A DNA stretch of 5,688 bases from Clostridiales bacterium (GCA_003445835.1 DMCI01000002.1:1-5688), one strand, 5' to 3'. Counted from the stretch's first letter, positions 1 to 5,688 are shown. Made by a program: numbers and translations. Notes: generated by a model from the sequence alone, not told the origin.

Positions 1-1470
1 TTCGGCTATGCTGCTACGTATTACTTGTACGTTTACGAAACCATGATCAACGAGAACTATGCCGTGACTGTGGATTTTGACGAGAATGCAAAATTGGTCG
101 TCAGCCCGAAGGCGCTTACCATCACGGCGGAGAGCAAGACGATCACTTACGGCGACGCGGCTCCCGCCTTTACCGTCACTTACGACGGCTTCGTGGGCGG
201 CAATTACAACGATTCCGAAGCGAAGCTCACGGGCACCCTCGCCTTTGATTGCGACTACGACGTTTCCGACCCTGCCAATAGGGGGGTTAAGGCCAGCGGC
301 TACGCGATCACTCCGAAGGGCGTATCCAACGGCAACTACGATATCACTTTCGTCTCCGGCGTTTTGAACGTTGACGCTAAGGAAATCACGTTGACTTGGG
401 GGAATGAAACGTTGGTGTACAACAAGACCTTGCAAGCGCCCTCCGTCACGGTTGGCGGTACCGTCTACGACGAGATCATCGTTGCGGAAGTGGAGGGCAA
501 GGCGTCCGTCGTCGGCAACGATTACGTCGCTACCGTGGTCGCGCTCAATAACGTCAATTACAGTATTCCGACGCAAAACTCCAAGGCGTTTGCCATCGCA
601 AAGAAAGTCGTCACCGTTACGGCGGCAAATAAGGAAAGCGGCTATGGAGAAGCGCTCGTTGCTTTGACCGCAACCGATACGGGCATCTTGGCGGGAGACG
701 CAGTTTATACTCTTTCCACTACGGCGGATAAGAATGTGGTCGGCACCTATCCGATCGTCGTCAACGTAAACGGCGTTGATAAAGATAATTACGATATTAC
801 CGTCGTGAACGGTACCTATACGGTCAAGACTAACGTGACCGTCACGACCGACGACAACGGAGAAAAGGTTGTGGAAGCCAACAAAAAGATCGACGACGAA
901 GCCGCCAAGAGCGAAGAAGGCGTCAGCATCAAAAACGCGATCCAAAACGTCTTGAGCGCTTCGGCGGACGCATCCGCGGCAACGCTCAAAGTCGAGATCG
1001 GCGAAAAAGCCGCCGTCACCTTTGATAAAGCGGCGCTGCAAAAGCTTGCGGAAAACGCTGACGTCAAGATCTCTTACAGCGAGACCAAGGCGGAGGATAT
1101 CACCGATAAGGACCTCAAGGGCGCGGCGCTCGTCATTGAAATCTCCCTCTCCGGCGCAAGTTTCGAGGGCGGCAAAGCTCTTGTCACCGCAACGTTTGAA
1201 AACAAGGCCCCGGGCGGCAAAAAGGCGGTCGTCTACTACGTGGACGCCAACGGCAAAAAGACCGATATGAAAGCGGTGTTCGCCGACGGTACCGTCAGTT
1301 TTGAAACCACGCACTTCTCCACCTACGTGGTCGAGTACGTCCTGACCGGCGGCGCCATTGCGGGCATCGTCATCGGCTCTGTCGTAGGTGCGGCGGGCAT
1401 CGCCGTCGGCGTGTTCTTCCTCCTCAAAAAGAAAAACGCAAAGAAGGGCGGGGAAAAAGCCGCGGAATGA
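1..1470 (+). CDS. MBG-repeat surface protein with C-terminal membrane anchor, 5' end cut by the window
   Basis: The reading frame is open from base 1 (FGYAATYYLYVYE...) to a TGA at 1468-1470, so the true start lies upstream. 489 residues are visible. Residues about 39-125, 126-201 and 203-275 are MBG-like beta repeats; the first and third carry the typical 'TxxxKxxxYG', 'GxLxGD' or 'GNYDI' signatures and end in 'GVLNV' or 'GTYTV'. A linker follows, then a C-terminal beta domain (about 330-438) with 'YYVDANGKKTDMKAVFADG' and 'FETTHFSTYVV', a pattern common at the end of Firmicute surface proteins. A Gly/Ala/Val/Ile-rich membrane segment (about 450-475) and a short 'KKKNAKK' tail close the protein. 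It is probably extracellular and held by this membrane helix. No LPXTG sorting motif is present. The bound partner is unknown. Its gene faces the convergent YhcH gene. Confidence 0.88.
   Translation, partial: FGYAATYYLYVYETMINENYAVTVDFDENAKLVVSPKALTITAESKTITYGDAAPAFTVTYDGFVGGNYNDSEAKLTGTLAFDCDYDVSDPANRGVKASGYAITPKGVSNGNYDITFVSGVLNVDAKEITLTWGNETLVYNKTLQAPSVTVGGTVYDEIIVAEVEGKASVVGNDYVATVVALNNVNYSIPTQNSKAFAIAKKVVTVTAANKESGYGEALVALTATDTGILAGDAVYTLSTTADKNVVGTYPIVVNVNGVDKDNYDITVVNGTYTVKTNVTVTTDDNGEKVVEANKKIDDEAAKSEEGVSIKNAIQNVLSASADASAATLKVEIGEKAAVTFDKAALQKLAENADVKISYSETKAEDITDKDLKGAALVIEISLSGASFEGGKALVTATFENKAPGGKKAVVYYVDANGKKTDMKAVFADGTVSFETTHFSTYVVEYVLTGGAIAGIVIGSVVGAAGIAVGVFFLLKKKNAKKGGEKAAE
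115..825 (+). repeat. Three tandem MBG-like domain repeats within the surface protein
   Basis: Approximate units are 115-375, 376-603 and 607-825. Units one and three share 'LTITAESKTITYGD' / 'VTVTAANKESGYGE' openings and 'NGNYDITFVSGVLNV' / 'DKDNYDITVVNGTYTV' closings. The middle unit is more divergent ('ITLTWGNETLVYNK' ... 'LNNVNYSIP'). They are old protein-level repeats, not recent DNA duplications. MBG (Ig-like beta) repeats usually act as stalk or adhesive modules in secreted proteins. Confidence 0.75.
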
Positions 1471-1486
1471 TTTTTCGTAACGGATA

Positions 1487-1525
1487 AACAAAAACGCTCG
1501 TTGCATGGCAACGGGCGTTTTTGTT
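1487..1525. terminator. Bidirectional intrinsic terminator between convergent genes
   Basis: The arms 1487-1504 and 1508-1525 form an 18-bp stem with a single G-T wobble and a 3-base ATG loop. The GC core (ACGCTCGTTGC paired with GCAACGGGCGT) is flanked by A5 on the left and T5 on the right, so either strand gives a GC stem followed by U residues. It lies 17 bases after the surface-protein stop and 24 bases beyond the stop of the - strand gene, so it can end transcription from both sides. Confidence 0.88.
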
Positions 1526-1548
1526 GTTGATAACGTTCTCAATCGAAA

Positions 1549-1989
1549 TTATACGGGAACTTTGATGACGACCTTGGAGATATGCGAGCCGTCTCCTTGT
1601 TGCGGTCTGTGCGCGTCCTCGGGGAACACGATGATGAAATCCCCGTCCGTCAAGGTCAAAAGATCCACTTCGCCGTGGTAGAAAGCAACGTCCTTTTCTT
1701 CAAACTTGTCTTCGTAGATCGTTTGGGTGGAAAGGTCGGCTACGCCAAACAACTCCTTGCCTTTCAAGACGCATTGGATGTCGATGTACTTTTTGTGCGC
1801 TTCGATCTTGCATTGATCCGCGGGCTTGCCGTCGTAGCTTTGAACGAGGGCGAACACGCCGCCGCCGAGCTCGTATCTGCCGACTTCTTTGGGGGTGGTC
1901 ATCGCCTCTTCCAAAAAGGCAAAAGCGGCGGGGAAGCCGGGGTTGACGCCCTTGTAGAGCGCTGCGTACTTAAGATTGTCCTTGATCAT
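1549..1989 (-). CDS. YhcH/YjgK/YiaL family (EbgC-like) cupin protein
   Basis: Complete, 146 residues, matching the usual length of about 150 for this family (DUF386). The family has a single-domain double-stranded beta-helix (cupin) fold and includes E. coli EbgC, YiaL and YhcH (NanQ, a sialic-acid anomerase); members generally act on free sugars or sugar acids in the cytoplasm. Visible family marks are 'RYELGGGVFALVQSYD', 'EAHKKYIDIQCVLKGKE' (E63, H65, D70, E79), 'YHGEVDLLTLTDGDFIIVFPEDAHRPQ' split around H105 and H127, and the C-terminal 'KVVIKVPV'. E63, H65, E79 and H127 are candidate metal or sugar contacts. No signal peptide is seen. The ATG follows an AAGGAGGAG ribosome site by 6 bases. 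No sugar transporter or sialidase gene lies beside it, so its substrate cannot be inferred. It is transcribed alone toward the terminator at 1487-1525. Confidence 0.93.
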   Translation of the reverse strand: MIKDNLKYAALYKGVNPGFPAAFAFLEEAMTTPKEVGRYELGGGVFALVQSYDGKPADQCKIEAHKKYIDIQCVLKGKELFGVADLSTQTIYEDKFEEKDVAFYHGEVDLLTLTDGDFIIVFPEDAHRPQQGDGSHISKVVIKVPV

Positions 1990-1993
1990 ATAT

Positions 1994-2003
1994 TCTCCTC
2001 CTT
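1994..2003 (-). promoter_or_regulatory. Strong ribosome binding site of the YhcH-family gene
   Basis: On the - strand this reads AAGGAGGAGA, a near-perfect match to the anti-Shine-Dalgarno sequence. The GGAGGA core lies 6 bases before the ATG at 1989-1987, which fixes that start. Confidence 0.9.
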
Positions 2004-2016
2004 AAAAATGGTTTGC

Positions 2017-2043
2017 CGATCGTGCCGTCGGGCGGCGGGATCG
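2017..2043 (-). other. Hairpin in the leader of the YhcH-family transcript
   Basis: Outer arms CGATC (2017-2021) and GATCG (2039-2043) and inner arms GCCG (2024-2027) and CGGC (2033-2036) form a stem with a 2x2 internal loop and a 5-base loop. It lies about 14 bases upstream of the ribosome site in the predicted leader of about 115 nt. It could affect translation or RNA stability, but no known riboswitch consensus is recognised. Confidence 0.4.
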
Positions 2044-2081
2044 TTGTGCGCGTTTTGTTTGAGAAAAAGACGCTTTTGATA

Positions 2082-2101
2082 GAAAAAGAGTCTACTTTTT
2101 C
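2082..2101 (-). other. A/T-rich hairpin at the start of the YhcH-family leader
   Basis: GAAAAAG (2082-2088) and CTTTTTC (2095-2101) are perfect 7-bp arms around a 6-base loop, just downstream of the predicted start of transcription near 2105. The stem is weak (two G-C pairs), so it may be chance, a 5' stabilising hairpin, or a protein-binding palindrome. Confidence 0.25.
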
Positions 2102-2111
2102 GAGCTTTTTC

Positions 2112-2140
2112 ATTATACCCCTTTTTGACGGGGAAATCAA
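2112..2140 (-). promoter_or_regulatory. Sigma-A-type promoter of the YhcH-family gene
   Basis: On the - strand, TTGATT (2140-2135) and a perfect TATAAT (2117-2112) are separated by exactly 17 bases. This gives a predicted start near 2105 and a leader of about 115 nt before the ATG. The -35 box matches consensus at four of six positions. Confidence 0.82.
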
Positions 2141-2223
2141 TCGCACAAAGGCGGTAAGAATATGTCGTTTGACAAAAACTTTTTCGTTTTGCTCGGATAA
2201 ATGCGACAAAATGCAAAAATTTT

Positions 2224-2254
2224 AAAATCGTCGTCTTCGTTGCGTCACGATTTT
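2224..2254. repeat. Inverted repeat in the divergent intergenic region
   Basis: AAAATCGT (2224-2231) and ACGATTTT (2247-2254) are perfect 8-bp arms around a 15-base GC-richer centre. It lies upstream of both divergent promoters and is not followed by an independent T run. It may be a regulator binding site or a chance structure. Confidence 0.35.
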
Positions 2255-2289
2255 TGCGGATATTTGCGCGTCGTTTTGGCGGAATTTAG

Positions 2290-2319
2290 TTGCCATTTAC
2301 TGCGTACATATAGTATATT
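2290..2319 (+). promoter_or_regulatory. Promoter of the zinc-ribbon/HD/amidohydrolase operon
   Basis: TTGCCA (2290-2295) and TATATT (2314-2319), each matching consensus at five of six positions, are separated by 18 bases and predict a start near 2326. A perfect TATAAT at 2325-2330 is an alternative -10 box, but the bases 17 upstream of it (GCGTAC) are a poor -35. Which box is used cannot be decided from sequence alone. Confidence 0.6.
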
Positions 2320-2331
2320 TTAGATATAATT

Positions 2332-2345
2332 AGCGCAAGTGCGCT
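2332..2345. repeat. Operator-like palindrome at the operon's transcription start
   Basis: AGCGCAAGTGCGCT has perfect 6-bp arms (AGCGCA / TGCGCT) around a 2-base centre. It sits directly downstream of the two candidate -10 boxes and 9 bases upstream of the ribosome site. This position suits a repressor operator or a small 5' hairpin in the mRNA. It is followed by only four T residues and is a weak terminator candidate. Confidence 0.4.
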
Positions 2346-2353
2346 TTTCGCGC

Positions 2354-2362
2354 GGGAGGAGG
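2354..2362 (+). promoter_or_regulatory. Ribosome binding site of the zinc-ribbon membrane protein gene
   Basis: GGGAGGAGG contains two overlapping GGAGG cores, 7 and 4 bases before the ATG at 2367. The strong site fixes that start, and the CxxC pair follows within 8 codons of it. Confidence 0.88.
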
Positions 2363-2366
2363 AAAC

Positions 2367-4364
2367 ATGAGATCCGGAAGAGGTAAGTGCCCACAGTGCA
2401 AAGAAATCATCGTCGTGGACTTGGACGCAGCAGAGATCCGTTGCCCTCTGTGCAACGCTTTGCTGAAAAAGAGCAGCAAGACCGTTGAAGAGGTGCGTGC
2501 GGAAGAAGAAGCCAGGATCGCCGCCGCTCAAGCGCGCGAGCAAGCGCTTGCGGAGGAAGCTGCCGCCGCGGCGGAAACGGCTCCCGAAGAAGTCGCCGAG
2601 GCCCCGAGCGAACCCGTCGCAGAAGCGCCCGCAGAGGAAGTTTCTCCCGAAGAGGTTTCCGCTGAAGAATCGCAAGAAGAGCAAGCTCCCGTGGATGAGA
2701 TCGGTCTTTCGGACGAGGAACTCGCCGCAATGGACGAGACCATTCCCGAAGAGGTGACGGAGGACTCCGTCGCGGAAGAGGCCGATATTGACGTTCCCGC
2801 CGCAGAGGAAGAGCAAGCGGAGAAACCCGTTGACGAGATCGGGCTCTCGGATGAAGAACTTGCCGCAATGGATGAAGTTATTCCTGCGGAGAGCGATGCC
2901 GAACCCGTCGAAGAAGCGGCGGAAGCGGATATCCCCGCTCCCGCAGAAGCAGAGGACGCCGCACCCGAAGAGATCGATATCCCCGTCGAAAGTGACAAAG
3001 TCGCGGAAGAAGACGCGGCAGAGATAGACGACGTGCTTCCCACCGATGAAGTTGCCGCAGAGGACGCTTCCACGGAAGAAGCCCCCACGGAAGATATCCC
3101 CGTTGAGGCCGCCGATATCGACGTCCCCGCAGAGGAAAATCCCGCAGAAGAAATTCCCGTTGAAGTGACCGATGACGTCCCGACGCAAGAAGTTCCCGTC
3201 GAAACGGTCGACGACATCCCCGCGGAGATCGCTGCCGAACCCGAAAACGAGGAAGACCGTCCTTCCGAAAAGGACGTTGAAGAAGCCCTTGCGGAGGAGA
3301 TCCCCTTGGAAGAACCCACGGAGGAGCAACCCGAGGAAGAAAGCAACGAGTACGTCCCCACCGAAGAAGATATGGCGTTTGCCGCCAGTCTCTCGGAAGG
3401 CAACAAGCGTGAGCAGGGCAAAGGATACTTTGTTCCCGTCGTAAACGCCGGGGCTCCCGTTGACAAAAAAGATAAAAAAGAGAAGAAGGCGAAAAAAGAA
3501 AAGAAAGTTGCCGACAAAGAAGCGAACGTGAACGAAAACGCAATTTACAAAAAACCCGTGGCATTGATCATCACCATTTTGTCGGTTCTTACCGCAGCGT
3601 TCTTCTTCCTGTACTACAAAGTTTTGACCATCGGATTTATTTCCGAAAGCTTGATGACGAAAGTTTCGGAAGCGCTTCCGACCTTTGGCGGAGACAATTT
3701 CTCCTTGTACGTCCAAACCATCTTCGTCGGGCTCCTCGCCGTTATTTCCATCCTTGGGATCACCGGCAAGCGCGGCAGAGTCGCCTTTATCTTCGTTTTG
3801 CTTGCGGACCTCGTGTACGCGGCGCAGACCGTGTTGCTTGGGTACGTTGATATCCCCAAACTTGCCGAGATCCTCTTGTCGTACGGCGAGTACGTGCAAT
3901 ACGGCGTATTCGGCTTGCTGCTTATCGGCGCTATCTTCTTCGCCGGCTCCATCATCAGGGGCAGCGACGAATTTGAGATCCGCGGCGGCACCGCCATTCT
4001 TCCCTTGATCTATCTTGCCCTTGCCCTCGTCGGGTATGCGGCGCTCGTCGTTTTGCCCAGGATCCTTTCCGACTTCTCCGTCACGACCGAGATCGAGCAC
4101 TACGTGATCTACGGTATCTGGGGACTTGCCCTTTTGTTGACGTTGGTGGGCGTGCACAACGCGCAGTCTTCCCGCGGCGCAAACGCGTGGCTCTTGTTTG
4201 CCGCGACGATCATCATCGTGTTGCTTTACGGCGCAAGCGTCGTGCTTACCAAGATGGATGCGGGCAGGAATTTGGAAATTTATCCCGAGATCTTCTACGC
4301 AGTTTCACCGGTCATCGCGTTGTTCCCGCTTGCGGGCTTTGCGGCGTCCGATATGAGGAATTAA
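2367..4364 (+). CDS. Zinc-ribbon protein with long acidic disordered region and about eight membrane segments
   Basis: Complete, 665 residues; I do not recognise a named family. Residues 8-29 form a zinc ribbon (C8-x2-C11, C26-x2-C29). Residues about 41-350 are a Glu/Ala/Pro/Val-rich, very acidic region, predicted disordered, with a Glu/Ala stretch near 41-75 that may be helical. It carries two copies of PVDEIGLSDEELAAMDE (108-124 and 154-170) and looser 'ADIDVP' and 'EIPVE' repeats. A lysine cluster (367-380) precedes the membrane. Hydrophobic segments lie near 398-418, 447-466, 471-494, 510-530, 542-567, 577-597, 607-629 and 642-660. With no signal peptide, lysines before the first segment and an even segment count, both ends are probably cytoplasmic. 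It may recruit partners to the membrane through the acidic arm; this is inference. It heads the operon and its stop abuts the HD gene's ATG. Confidence 0.9.
   Translation: MRSGRGKCPQCKEIIVVDLDAAEIRCPLCNALLKKSSKTVEEVRAEEEARIAAAQAREQALAEEAAAAAETAPEEVAEAPSEPVAEAPAEEVSPEEVSAEESQEEQAPVDEIGLSDEELAAMDETIPEEVTEDSVAEEADIDVPAAEEEQAEKPVDEIGLSDEELAAMDEVIPAESDAEPVEEAAEADIPAPAEAEDAAPEEIDIPVESDKVAEEDAAEIDDVLPTDEVAAEDASTEEAPTEDIPVEAADIDVPAEENPAEEIPVEVTDDVPTQEVPVETVDDIPAEIAAEPENEEDRPSEKDVEEALAEEIPLEEPTEEQPEEESNEYVPTEEDMAFAASLSEGNKREQGKGYFVPVVNAGAPVDKKDKKEKKAKKEKKVADKEANVNENAIYKKPVALIITILSVLTAAFFFLYYKVLTIGFISESLMTKVSEALPTFGGDNFSLYVQTIFVGLLAVISILGITGKRGRVAFIFVLLADLVYAAQTVLLGYVDIPKLAEILLSYGEYVQYGVFGLLLIGAIFFAGSIIRGSDEFEIRGGTAILPLIYLALALVGYAALVVLPRILSDFSVTTEIEHYVIYGIWGLALLLTLVGVHNAQSSRGANAWLLFAATIIIVLLYGASVVLTKMDAGRNLEIYPEIFYAVSPVIALFPLAGFAASDMRN
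2688..2747 (+). repeat. First copy of the PVDEIGLSDEELAAMDE motif
   Basis: Encodes residues 108-127 of the zinc-ribbon membrane protein. The first 17 residues are identical to the second copy 46 residues later, and both end with x-Ile-Pro. Of the 16 codons from Val to the last Glu, 9 differ between the copies, all silently at the third base. Confidence 0.85.
2826..2885 (+). repeat. Second copy of the PVDEIGLSDEELAAMDE motif
   Basis: Encodes residues 154-173. It is preceded by EEQAEK, close to the EEQA before the first copy, so the conserved unit may start a few residues earlier. The surrounding acidic sequence is much less conserved between the two copies. Confidence 0.85.
4355..4358 (+). 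promoter_or_regulatory. Ribosome binding site of the HD gene, inside the preceding gene
   Basis: GAGG lies 6 bases before the ATG at 4365, within the last codons of the membrane protein gene. Together with the adjacent TAA-ATG it supports translational coupling and fixes the HD start. Confidence 0.7.
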
Positions 4365-4976
4365 ATGGAACACGAAAGAAAGGACAACGAATTCATCACC
4401 ACTTATCGCGCGTTGATCAAGCGCGAAGGGGCGGACAAACTTTTGGACTACTTGATCGACAAGTCGGACTTTTTCACCGCGCCTGCCTCCTCCAAGTTCC
4501 ATTGCGACTTCGAGGGCGGACTGTGCGAGCATAGTCTGAACGTCTACAAAAGGTTGCTCTCTCTGTTGCAAGCGGAGTACGGCGACGGTTGGAAGGAACT
4601 TTATTCGCCCGAAACGGTGGCGGTAGTCGGACTTTTGCACGACGTTTGCAAGATCAACTACTACGAAGTGGATTACCGCAACGTCAAAAACAAGGATACC
4701 GGCGCTTGGGAAAAGGTGCCGTATTACCGCGTGGAGGACAAGCTTCCCTACGGGCACGGTGAAAAATCCGTGTATATCATCAGCGGCTTTATGCGCTTGA
4801 CGCGTGAAGAAGCGATGGCGATCAACTGGCACATGGGCGGGTTTGACGATCGCGTGCGCGGCGGAAGCTATACCGTCGGCGTGGCTTTCCAGGAGTATCC
4901 TCTTGCCGTTTTGACGCATACGGCGGACTTTTTGGCAACGTATTTGGATGAAAAGAGGGCAAAGGAAGAAGAATGA
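4365..4976 (+). CDS. HD-domain metal-dependent phosphohydrolase
   Basis: Complete, 203 residues, one HD domain, probably cytoplasmic. The ligand pattern is clear: H56 in 'GGLCEHSLNVYKRLL', H92-D93 in 'GLLHDVCKINYYE', H131 in 'GHGEKS', H156 in 'INWHMGGFDD' and D188 in 'LTHTADFLATYLDE'. H56, H92, D93 and D188 are the expected core metal ligands; H131 and H156 could complete a second metal site. HD proteins of this type hydrolyse phosphate esters, often nucleotides or nucleic acids, but this subgroup has no substrate I can name. The 'SSKFHCDFEGGLCEHSLNVY' and 'WHMGGFD' segments resemble HD hydrolases found in Clostridia genomes and some of their phages. The gene starts on the base after the membrane protein's stop and overlaps the next gene by 4 bases, so it is the middle gene of the operon. 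All key residues are intact. Confidence 0.93.
   Translation: MEHERKDNEFITTYRALIKREGADKLLDYLIDKSDFFTAPASSKFHCDFEGGLCEHSLNVYKRLLSLLQAEYGDGWKELYSPETVAVVGLLHDVCKINYYEVDYRNVKNKDTGAWEKVPYYRVEDKLPYGHGEKSVYIISGFMRLTREEAMAINWHMGGFDDRVRGGSYTVGVAFQEYPLAVLTHTADFLATYLDEKRAKEEE
4962..4966 (+). promoter_or_regulatory. Ribosome binding site of the amidohydrolase gene
   Basis: AAGGA lies 6 bases before the ATG at 4973, inside the end of the HD gene. It supports the ATG that overlaps the HD stop codon (ATGA) over later in-frame starts. Confidence 0.65.
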
Positions 4977-5688
4977 TCATCTTGAAGGGCGACGGGCACG
5001 AGACAACGGAAAAAAAGTATAAGATCATTGACGCGCATTGCCACATCTATCCGCAAAAGATCGCGGCAAAGGCGGTCGCCGCCATCGGCAACTTTTACGA
5101 TATCAAGATGTCGGAGGACGGGACGGCGGCGTCCCTGATCCGCGCGGGCGAGAGCATCGGCGTGGAAAAGTACGTCGTACACAGCACCGCCACCACCGTG
5201 CACCAAGTGCGCAGCATCAACGAATATATTTACGGCGAAATGCAATCGCATCCGGAGTTCATCGGCTTTATGACCCTTCATAACGAGATGACGGACGAAG
5301 CGATCGAGGAGGAAGTGGAACTTGCGCTTTCGCGCGGGATGAAGGGTGTCAAGCTGCACCCCGACTTCCAAAAGTTCAACATCGACGATGCGGAAAACAT
5401 CTACCGCGTTACCGCGGGCAAACTTCCCGTTTTGCTGCATATGGGGGATAAGCGCTACGACTTTTCCTCCCCGGAGCGCCTTCGTAAGATGGCGGAAAAG
5501 TACCCCGAGCAAACGTTTATCGGCGCGCATTTCGGCGGTTACTCGGTATGGGATAAGGTGGAGTGCTTGAAAGATCTCCCCAACGTGTACTTCGACACCT
5601 CTTCGTCCCTGTGGTTTTTGGACAAAGCCAAGGCGGCGGACTTGATCCATCGCTTCGGGCACGAAAGATACTTCTTCGGCACCGACTT
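4973..5688 (+). CDS. Amidohydrolase-2 family TIM-barrel metal hydrolase, 3' end cut by the window
   Basis: The frame is open from the ATG at 4973 to the right edge, giving 238 full codons plus two bases with no stop. The metal-binding motifs of the amidohydrolase-2 family (COG2159-like) appear in order: 'IIDAHCH' (H22, H24), 'GVKLHPDFQ' (K127, H129), 'PVLLHMGD' (H156), 'IGAHFGG' (H186) and 'YFFGTD' (D238). These match the usual barrel ligands, so the visible part looks catalytically complete; the missing tail would be about the last 30-60 residues. The family hydrolyses or decarboxylates small organic substrates in the cytoplasm; this substrate is unknown. The start overlaps the HD gene's stop by 4 bases and has its own AAGGA site, so the two hydrolases are probably made together. 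Cysteine C23 within HCH is common in this subgroup. Confidence 0.92.
   Translation, partial: MIILKGDGHETTEKKYKIIDAHCHIYPQKIAAKAVAAIGNFYDIKMSEDGTAASLIRAGESIGVEKYVVHSTATTVHQVRSINEYIYGEMQSHPEFIGFMTLHNEMTDEAIEEEVELALSRGMKGVKLHPDFQKFNIDDAENIYRVTAGKLPVLLHMGDKRYDFSSPERLRKMAEKYPEQTFIGAHFGGYSVWDKVECLKDLPNVYFDTSSSLWFLDKAKAADLIHRFGHERYFFGTD

Larger units (their letters stand above)
1990..2366. other. Divergent intergenic region without a gene (377 bp)
   Basis: No plausible coding frame covers this AT-rich stretch; the short open frames on both strands lack ribosome sites and family features. It contains the ribosome site, leader and promoter of the - strand cupin gene (1994-2140), an 8-bp inverted repeat (2224-2254), and the promoter, palindrome and ribosome site of the + strand operon (2290-2362). 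Between about 2145 and 2220 I see only AT-rich sequence with A and T runs. Confidence 0.8.

Noticed and set aside
1582..2079. A 165-codon open frame on the + strand across the cupin gene
   Set aside because: The - strand frame matches the YhcH family over its full length with a promoter and ribosome site. The + strand frame has neither and no recognisable domain.
2169..2201. A perfect TTGACA box on the + strand at 2169-2174 as a second operon promoter
   Set aside because: The nearest -10-like sequence (GATAAA at 2196-2201) lies 21 bases away, too far, and no good box lies at 16-18 bases.
2013..2225. A small 70-codon + strand gene in the divergent intergenic region
   Set aside because: It lacks a ribosome site, overlaps the cupin gene's promoter and leader, and its product is unremarkable.
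2528..3517. A 329-codon Ser/Ala-rich open frame on the - strand
   Set aside because: It is the antisense shadow of the GAA/GAG/GCC-rich acidic region; the serine repeats simply mirror the Glu/Ala repeats. There is no start signal.
2286..4157. A 623-codon open frame on the - strand opposite the membrane protein gene
   Set aside because: Its translation is Gly/Phe/Arg/Asp-rich low complexity without domains or a ribosome site. It arises from the biased codons of the + strand gene, whose zinc ribbon, repeats and membrane segments are convincing.
4305..4919. A 204-codon - strand frame opposite the HD gene
   Set aside because: The + strand HD frame has all expected metal-binding motifs; the antisense product resembles no family.
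4868..5662. A 264-codon - strand frame opposite the amidohydrolase
   Set aside because: The + strand frame carries the ordered amidohydrolase motifs and runs off the window edge. The antisense frame is a codon-bias shadow.

Overview
The window looks like chromosomal DNA from a Clostridia-type Bacillota (Firmicute), plausibly an uncultured gut lineage. This is inferred from strong AGGAGG-type ribosome binding sites, GC content that looks near 50%, a surface protein with MBG repeats and a C-terminal membrane anchor, and an HD hydrolase with a 'WHMGGFD' motif of a type I associate with Clostridia. No mobile element, RNA gene, CRISPR array or recognisable defence system is visible.

Layout. (1) Bases 1-1470 hold the 3' part of a surface-protein gene on the + strand: three MBG-like repeats, a C-terminal beta domain, then a membrane anchor. 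A strong hairpin at 1487-1525 sits between it and a convergent gene and can terminate both. (2) Bases 1549-1989 on the - strand encode a complete YhcH/YjgK/YiaL (EbgC-like) cupin protein with its own ribosome binding site and a near-consensus promoter at 2112-2140. (3) Bases 1990-2366 are a divergent intergenic region with promoters facing both ways and several inverted repeats. (4) From 2367 to the right edge is a tightly packed + strand operon of three genes. The first encodes a 665-residue protein with a zinc ribbon, a long acidic disordered region, a lysine cluster and about eight membrane segments. The second encodes a 203-residue HD-domain phosphohydrolase whose start codon directly follows the previous stop. 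The third encodes an amidohydrolase-2 TIM-barrel protein, cut by the window edge, whose ATG overlaps the HD gene's stop (ATGA).

The spacing suggests that the membrane protein and the two metal hydrolases are co-transcribed and translationally coupled, but no substrate or shared pathway can be read from the sequence. The least ordinary element is the zinc-ribbon membrane protein. Its acidic region carries two copies of a 17-residue motif that are identical in protein but differ at 9 silent positions, which points to a selected short interaction motif. The rest appears ordinary.
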